The notes below the pieces were generated by a model. The model made no database searches, was not told the DNA's origin, and saw only the letters and a program-made list of their open reading frames with translations. This document shows positions 6,809 through 10,275 of a DNA stretch of 10,275 bases, piece by piece. The stretch covers positions 1 through 10,275 of the forward strand of contig JAMCWS010000292.1 of assembly GCA_023480605.1 (NCBI GenBank). The letters are read 5' to 3'. Numbering within the stretch: position 1 is the first letter of the stretch; each line of letters begins with the position of its first letter. Source of the DNA: a bacterium (GTDB lineage: Bacteria; Sumerlaeota; Sumerlaeia; MVZB01). A program made the position numbers and the translations under genes.

Positions 6809-6861
6809 ATCCGCGCGGTTTGCACCAAATATCTCCGACGACGGCCGCGCTCGGATTTTTT
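6809..6861 (+). terminator. Leader hairpin with T run, possible attenuator
   Basis: ATCCG-CGCGG (6809-6818) pairs with CCGCG-(CT)-CGGAT (6845-6856), giving ten base pairs with one two-base bulge and a 26-base loop. Six T residues (6856-6861) follow directly. The element starts at about the predicted transcription start and ends a few bases before the AAGGA ribosome site, so it could act as an intrinsic terminator within the sulfatase leader or mask initiation. The loop is large, and nothing in the sequence shows what would control it. Confidence 0.4.
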
Positions 6862-6875
6862 CCCAAGGATTCGCC

Positions 6876-8384
6876 ATGAAACGGCCCAACATCCTGTTCA
6901 TCACCAGCGACCAGCAGCACTGGAACACGCTCGGTGTCCACAACCCCGAAATTTCCACCCCCAATCTGGACCGCCTCGTCCGCCAGGGGACTTATTTCAC
7001 CCGGGCGTATTGCCCCAATCCCACCTGCACCCCCACGCGGGCCTCGATCATCACCGGCATGTATCCCAGCCAGCACGGCGCCTGGACCCTCGGCACCAAA
7101 CTGAGCGAAGCCGTCCACACCGTCGGTGAGGATTTCATGGCCGCCGGCTACCGGACCGCCCTGGTCGGCAAGGCCCACTTCCAGCCTCTGCGCGCCACCG
7201 AGGAATTCAATTCCCTCGAGGCCTACCCCATCCTTCAGGATCTCGATTTTTGGCGCACGTTCGACGAGCCCTTCTACGGTTTCGAGCACGTCGAACTGGC
7301 CCGCAACCACACCCACGAGGCTCACGTCGGCCAACATTACGCCCTCTGGATGGAGGGAAAAGGCTTGATGAATTGGCGCGATTTCTTTGTCCCGCCCACC
7401 GGCACGCTCGACCCCCGGCTGCGCCACCGGTGGCCCATCCCCGAGGAATACCATTATGACGCCTGGATTGCCGAGCGCGCCGGCGCCTTGCTCGAAGGCT
7501 ATCAACGCTCGGGCGAGAATTTCTTCCTCTGGGCCAGCTTCTTCGACCCTCACCCCGCTTACCTGGCGCCCGAGCCGTGGGACACGATGTACGACCCCGA
7601 GGCGCTGACCCTGCCCGAAGTCGCCCCCGGCGAACACGACCGCAATCCCCCCCACCACCGGATGACCCAGCAGCGCGGCTCGGACTTCAGCGTTTACCGC
7701 GAAAGCGGCGAAGGCATGCACGGCATGCACTGCCACCTTCACGACCGCGGCCAACTGAGGCGCGACATGGCCACCTATTACGGCATGGTCAGCCTTATGG
7801 ACAAGTATATCGGCCGCATCCTGGACAAGCTCGACGCGCTGGGGCTGGCGGGCGACACGATCGTCGTTTTCACCACCGACCACGGCCATCTGATCGGTCA
7901 CCACGGCCTGATCGCCAAAGGCCCGTTTCTCTACGAGGACATGATCAAGGTGCCCTTCGCCGTCCGCTGGCCGGGTCACGTGGCCGCCGGCGCCGAAAGC
8001 CCGGCGCTGCAATCACTCGTTGACCTGGCGCCCACCTTCCTGAACCTCACCAGCCTGCCGGCGCCGCGCACGATGACGGGCGTCGACCAGGGCGCCGTCT
8101 GGAAGGGCGCGGCCCCGGTCGCCCGCGATCATATCCTCTGCGAACACCATCACGAACCGACGACCATTCACCTCAAGACGCGCGTCGACGAACGGTGGAA
8201 AATCACCGTTTATTTCAACCAGTCCTACGGCGAATTGTTCGACCTTCAGGAAGATCCGGGGGAGATCAACAATCTATGGGATGATCCGGCCTGGCAGGAG
8301 ACGAAACAGGAACTACTGCTCAAGTTTCTCTGGGCCGAGCTGGGCAAGGAACCGATGTGGATGCCGCGCGTGGCCGTGGCATAG
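6876..8384 (+). CDS. Type I sulfatase (formylglycine-dependent)
   Basis: This 502-residue enzyme belongs to the alkaline-phosphatase-like sulfatase family, which hydrolyses sulfate esters. MKRPNILFITSDQQ supplies the N-terminal metal-binding Asp12 and Gln13. The maturation motif is CTPTR (51-55): Cys51 would be oxidised to formylglycine, with Thr at the usual Ser position. Lys99 and His101 (GKAHF), the FFDPHPAY segment, Asp335-His336 (TTDHGH) and Lys348 complete the active-site pattern. The start ATG has AAGGA six bases upstream. There is no signal peptide, so the enzyme as read is cytoplasmic, which suggests action on imported sulfated molecules. An upstream start cannot add one without crossing the leader hairpin. 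No sulfatase-maturating enzyme is encoded in the window. The substrate (sulfated sugar, choline sulfate or other) cannot be told from the sequence. It has its own promoter and is divergent from the ntrC-type gene. Confidence 0.95.
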   Translation: MKRPNILFITSDQQHWNTLGVHNPEISTPNLDRLVRQGTYFTRAYCPNPTCTPTRASIITGMYPSQHGAWTLGTKLSEAVHTVGEDFMAAGYRTALVGKAHFQPLRATEEFNSLEAYPILQDLDFWRTFDEPFYGFEHVELARNHTHEAHVGQHYALWMEGKGLMNWRDFFVPPTGTLDPRLRHRWPIPEEYHYDAWIAERAGALLEGYQRSGENFFLWASFFDPHPAYLAPEPWDTMYDPEALTLPEVAPGEHDRNPPHHRMTQQRGSDFSVYRESGEGMHGMHCHLHDRGQLRRDMATYYGMVSLMDKYIGRILDKLDALGLAGDTIVVFTTDHGHLIGHHGLIAKGPFLYEDMIKVPFAVRWPGHVAAGAESPALQSLVDLAPTFLNLTSLPAPRTMTGVDQGAVWKGAAPVARDHILCEHHHEPTTIHLKTRVDERWKITVYFNQSYGELFDLQEDPGEINNLWDDPAWQETKQELLLKFLWAELGKEPMWMPRVAVA

Positions 8385-8410
8385 TTATGATATGAAGCCA
8401 GCGCCTCATT

Positions 8411-8606
8411 CGTGATCGTGATCGTAATCGGATGTTTTTCTGTGAAAACGCCTCGCCTGGCAATTATGATGGAATCGCGCGTGTCAGGCGGTAATTCTCG
8501 ATGAAACAAGCCGGGGCGACAGGTTCGATTGCCGTGAATGTCGCCCGGCTTTCGACGCCTTCATGAATCAGCGTTTACGATTACGATTTAGATTACGATC
8601 ACGATA
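8411..8606. repeat. Spacer bounded by inverted GATNNC hexamer repeats
   Basis: The 258-base spacer between the sulfatase and SGNH genes holds this element and no supported gene. ATCGTGATCGTAATC at 8415-8429 is perfectly repeated, inverted, at 8592-8606. Both ends belong to short runs of a six-base unit: GTGATC/GTAATC on the left, and GATTAC, GATTTA, GATTAC, GATCAC on the right. A second, inner hairpin lies at 8508-8551. It could be a non-autonomous repeat element or a bounded RNA structure. I cannot tell from one copy. Confidence 0.6.
8508..8551 (+). terminator. Strong hairpin in the spacer, possible sulfatase terminator
   Basis: AAGCCGGGGCGACA (8508-8521) pairs with TGTCGCCCGGCTT (8539-8551) along 13 base pairs with a single bulged G and a 17-base loop. 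It is the most stable-looking stem in the window and lies about 125 bases after the sulfatase stop. No T run follows, so intrinsic termination is uncertain. A structured small RNA or a repeat-element core is the alternative. Confidence 0.4.
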
Positions 8607-8642
8607 GCGCAAACGATCTCGGTCAGCATCAAACCTTAGTCA

Positions 8643-9857
8643 ATGATAATGCCCATGCCTGCTCGCCCACGCCTCATCCGATCGCGCCTGGTGTTGTATT
8701 CCAGCGTCACCGTGGCGGTCGTCATGACCATTCTGGCTGCCGCCCTGACGTTGGCCAACCTGCGCGAGTTCCAGGAACGCGCCCGCCTGCGCAGCGCCCT
8801 GTTCATGCGCATCGGCAACTCGACCATCGGCTCACTGTTGCGCAGGAACGGCGAATCGACCGAGCGCCGCGACGACATCCATGCCTGTTATCTCCGCCCC
8901 GACCGGATTAACCTGGACCGCATCTCGTGGGATCTTTACTGCCGGCCGACGCCCTTCGTTGGTTACGCGCCCCAGCCCGGACGCCAGGCCGAGGGAGTAT
9001 TCAACGAACAGCAGATGCGCGATCCGCGGCCGGTCGCCATGCCCAAGCCGGCGGGTCTGCGGCGCATCTTTCTGACGGGGGGATCGTTCGCTTACGGCAT
9101 CGGCGCGCCGGGCCAGCAGGCCACCATTTCGGCCTATCTGGAGCGCGACCTGAACGCCGCGGGCGCCGTAGGCCGCACCGAGGTGTTCAACGCCGCCGTT
9201 TGCGGCTACACGACCACCCAGGAGCGCATCTGGATCGAGAACCGACTGGGCCGCCTGGCGCCCGACGTGGTCATCGCGCTCACGGGGGCCAACGACGCCC
9301 ATTGGGGATTCCAGGGGGCCGACATCCTCGATTTCCGCACTTATGAAGATGAAATGTATCTGGAATTGATCAACAGCTCGATGCGCCGGATCGGGCTGGA
9401 TCCTTTCCCGCGCATCGCTCCGCTGAATGGCGGTAAACCCCTCGCGCCCGAGGCCGTCGCCGCCACCTTCACCCGCAACGTGCGCCTGACGGCCGCCGCC
9501 CTGGCCCTTTCGAGGACGCGCTACGTCGTCGCCTTGCAGCCGATCCTGTCACCACGGCGCAAACCGCTTTCGCCCGGCGAGCGGCGCTGGCTCGCCACCG
9601 AACCGCCGGACAAGGTCGAGTACATCGAGCGCTGTTACGACGCGATCCTGCGCGCTTTCGAACCGGCCGCCGGCGGCGCGCCCCCGCCGCCCAACGTCAC
9701 GATCGCCGATTTGCGCGATGCTTTCGCCGGCCGCTCGGACTCCATTTTCATGGACCTGTTTCACACCGGCGACAAAGGCAATGAATTAATGGCCGCGCGC
9801 CTGGCCGGATCTCTGACGAAGATATCGGGTGTGAATACCGATTCAGGCAACTCATGA
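8643..9857 (+). CDS. Membrane-anchored SGNH/GDSL-family hydrolase
   Basis: The 404-residue protein starts with a basic stretch (Arg8, 10, 13, 15) and one hydrophobic segment at about 16-38, which suits a signal anchor leaving the catalytic domain outside the cytoplasmic membrane. The SGNH blocks are all present: IFLTGGSFAYG (142-152) with nucleophile Ser148 in GGS rather than GDS, Gly188 in AAVCGYTTTQ, Asn217 in LTGANDAHWG, and the Asp371-X-X-His374 pair in DLFHTGDKG. The family includes esterases, lipases and deacetylases acting on lipids or polysaccharides; the substrate is not evident. Residues 77-110 hold a tyrosine- and tryptophan-containing stretch before the first block that I do not recognise. 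Three in-frame ATGs (8643, 8649, 8655) lie close together with no convincing ribosome site, so the exact start is open. The gene is convergent with the psd gene downstream and separated from the sulfatase gene by a repeat-rich spacer. Confidence 0.88.
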   Translation: MIMPMPARPRLIRSRLVLYSSVTVAVVMTILAAALTLANLREFQERARLRSALFMRIGNSTIGSLLRRNGESTERRDDIHACYLRPDRINLDRISWDLYCRPTPFVGYAPQPGRQAEGVFNEQQMRDPRPVAMPKPAGLRRIFLTGGSFAYGIGAPGQQATISAYLERDLNAAGAVGRTEVFNAAVCGYTTTQERIWIENRLGRLAPDVVIALTGANDAHWGFQGADILDFRTYEDEMYLELINSSMRRIGLDPFPRIAPLNGGKPLAPEAVAATFTRNVRLTAAALALSRTRYVVALQPILSPRRKPLSPGERRWLATEPPDKVEYIERCYDAILRAFEPAAGGAPPPPNVTIADLRDAFAGRSDSIFMDLFHTGDKGNELMAARLAGSLTKISGVNTDSGNS

Positions 9858-9921
9858 GACCCAAAGACGGCGATTAATAACCGCACAAAATGCACAAAAC
9901 AATGGATTTACGAAGGTCCAC

Positions 9922-9944
9922 GTGCTCACCCGGCAGGTGAGAAC
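9922..9944. terminator. Hairpin between convergent genes
   Basis: CTCACC (9925-9930) pairs perfectly with GGTGAG (9936-9941) around a five-base loop. Two further pairs (GT with AC) extend it past one G-A mismatch. It lies 65 bases after the SGNH gene stop in the 168-base convergent spacer, a natural place for a terminator, but there is no adjacent T run. The same spacer has a nine-base direct repeat, GCACAAAA(T/C), at 9883-9900. Confidence 0.35.
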
Positions 9945-9965
9945 ATCATCGTATGCGTACCCTTG

Positions 9966-9995
9966 TTTTTCGTGTTTTTTCGCGTGATTTCGTGG
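9966..9995 (-). repeat. CACGAAA-type degenerate repeat downstream of psd
   Basis: Read on the minus strand, this stretch is three related units: CCACGAAAT, CACGCGAAAAAA and CACGAAAAA. Similar CACGAAA arrays are, from memory, common between genes in planctomycete-like and other environmental genomes. It lies 30-60 bases after the psd stop codon. The T-rich plus strand might also help end transcription of the SGNH gene. Confidence 0.5.
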
Positions 9996-10025
9996 CTAAA
10001 TTGCTTTTTCTGAGGTGATTCGCGG

Positions 10026-10275
10026 TCAGGAAGCACTCGCCTCCGCGTCCTCGACCGGCAGGCTGGCCACGATGCTCAGGCCGCCTTTGACGTTCTGGCC
10101 GACCTCGACCTCCACGCGCGCCTCCGGCGGCAGGTAGAGTTCGGTGCGCGAACCGAAACGGATGAGGCCGATGCGCTGGCCGCGCCGCACCGTCTGCCCC
10201 TCGCGCACCCGGCAGACGATCCGCCGCGCGATGGCGCCGCTGATCTGGCGGACGGTCATCTCGTATCGGCCGCAT
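10026..10275 (-). CDS. psd: Phosphatidylserine decarboxylase proenzyme, 3' part only
   Basis: The last 82 residues are present; the gene begins beyond the window's right edge, and no internal ATG is needed as the start because the frame continues through GRYEMTVRQISGAIARRIV to the edge. LIRFGSRTELYLP contains the Gly-Ser autocleavage site (Ser codon at 10149-10151). The proenzyme splits there, and the serine becomes the pyruvoyl group of the alpha chain, as in the short psd-type family. The enzyme converts phosphatidylserine to phosphatidylethanolamine at the cytoplasmic membrane. The post-cleavage part is short, as usual, and ends in an Ala/Ser/Glu-rich tail. An archaetidylserine-type decarboxylase is the close alternative, unlikely in a bacterium. 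Upstream genes in the operon, often pssA, would lie outside the window. Confidence 0.92.
   Translation of the reverse strand, partial: CGRYEMTVRQISGAIARRIVCRVREGQTVRRGQRIGLIRFGSRTELYLPPEARVEVEVGQNVKGGLSIVASLPVEDAEASAS

Noticed and set aside
6717..8012. Minus-strand open frame of 431 codons
   Set aside because: It is antisense to the sulfatase, which shows all catalytic motifs. The frame also runs through the divergent promoter region.
8246..8509. Minus-strand frame of 87 codons across the sulfatase end and hexamer repeat
   Set aside because: Its middle (ITITITNEA) is only a translation of the repeat, the rest is antisense to the sulfatase, and no ribosome site is seen.
8411..8606. CRISPR-like array
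   Set aside because: The repeats are six bases long and inverted, with no regular spacers and no cas genes nearby.

Overview
This 10,275-base window is GC-rich bacterial chromosome with six complete or near-complete genes and a partial gene at each end. Gene content (a sulfatase with a formylglycine motif, an FAD_oxidored-type flavoprotein, a URO-D superfamily protein that is not HemE, GlnD with an NtrC-type regulator) and short-period degenerate repeats in several spacers suggest an uncultured member of the PVC superphylum or a neighbouring phylum such as Hydrogenedentota, Sumerlaeota, Lentisphaerota or Planctomycetota. That placement is inference, as no marker gene fixes it.

Bases 1-2,512, minus strand: an FAD-dependent oxidoreductase missing its C-terminus, then a 160-base spacer with two facing arrays of a nine-base repeat and a terminator-like hairpin, then a URO-D superfamily protein with its own good sigma70-type promoter. 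The first 21 bases are an exact inverted copy of bases 1,054-1,074. This suggests that position 1 is a contig end and that the last few decoded residues of the oxidoreductase may be artefactual.

Bases 2,513-6,669, minus strand: a two-gene operon, an NtrC-type sigma54 activator followed by glnD, joined by an ATGA stop/start overlap. GlnD senses glutamine and modifies PII proteins. Its coupling to an NtrC-type regulator points to nitrogen control, although no histidine kinase or PII gene lies in the window.

Bases 6,670-8,642: a divergent control region of about 200 bases (tandem 11-mer, sigma70-type promoter, leader hairpin with a T run), then a type I sulfatase on the plus strand and a repeat-rich spacer with nested inverted repeats.

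Bases 8,643-10,275: a membrane-anchored SGNH/GDSL hydrolase on the plus strand, convergent with the 3' end of a phosphatidylserine decarboxylase gene on the minus strand. The spacer between them holds a hairpin and a CACGAAA-type repeat.

I see no tRNA, rRNA, CRISPR array, insertion sequence or phage gene, and no convincing undescribed multi-gene system. The most unusual material is non-coding: the repeat-built spacers, an extended -35 element shared by the sulfatase and URO-D promoters, and the possible attenuator ahead of the sulfatase.
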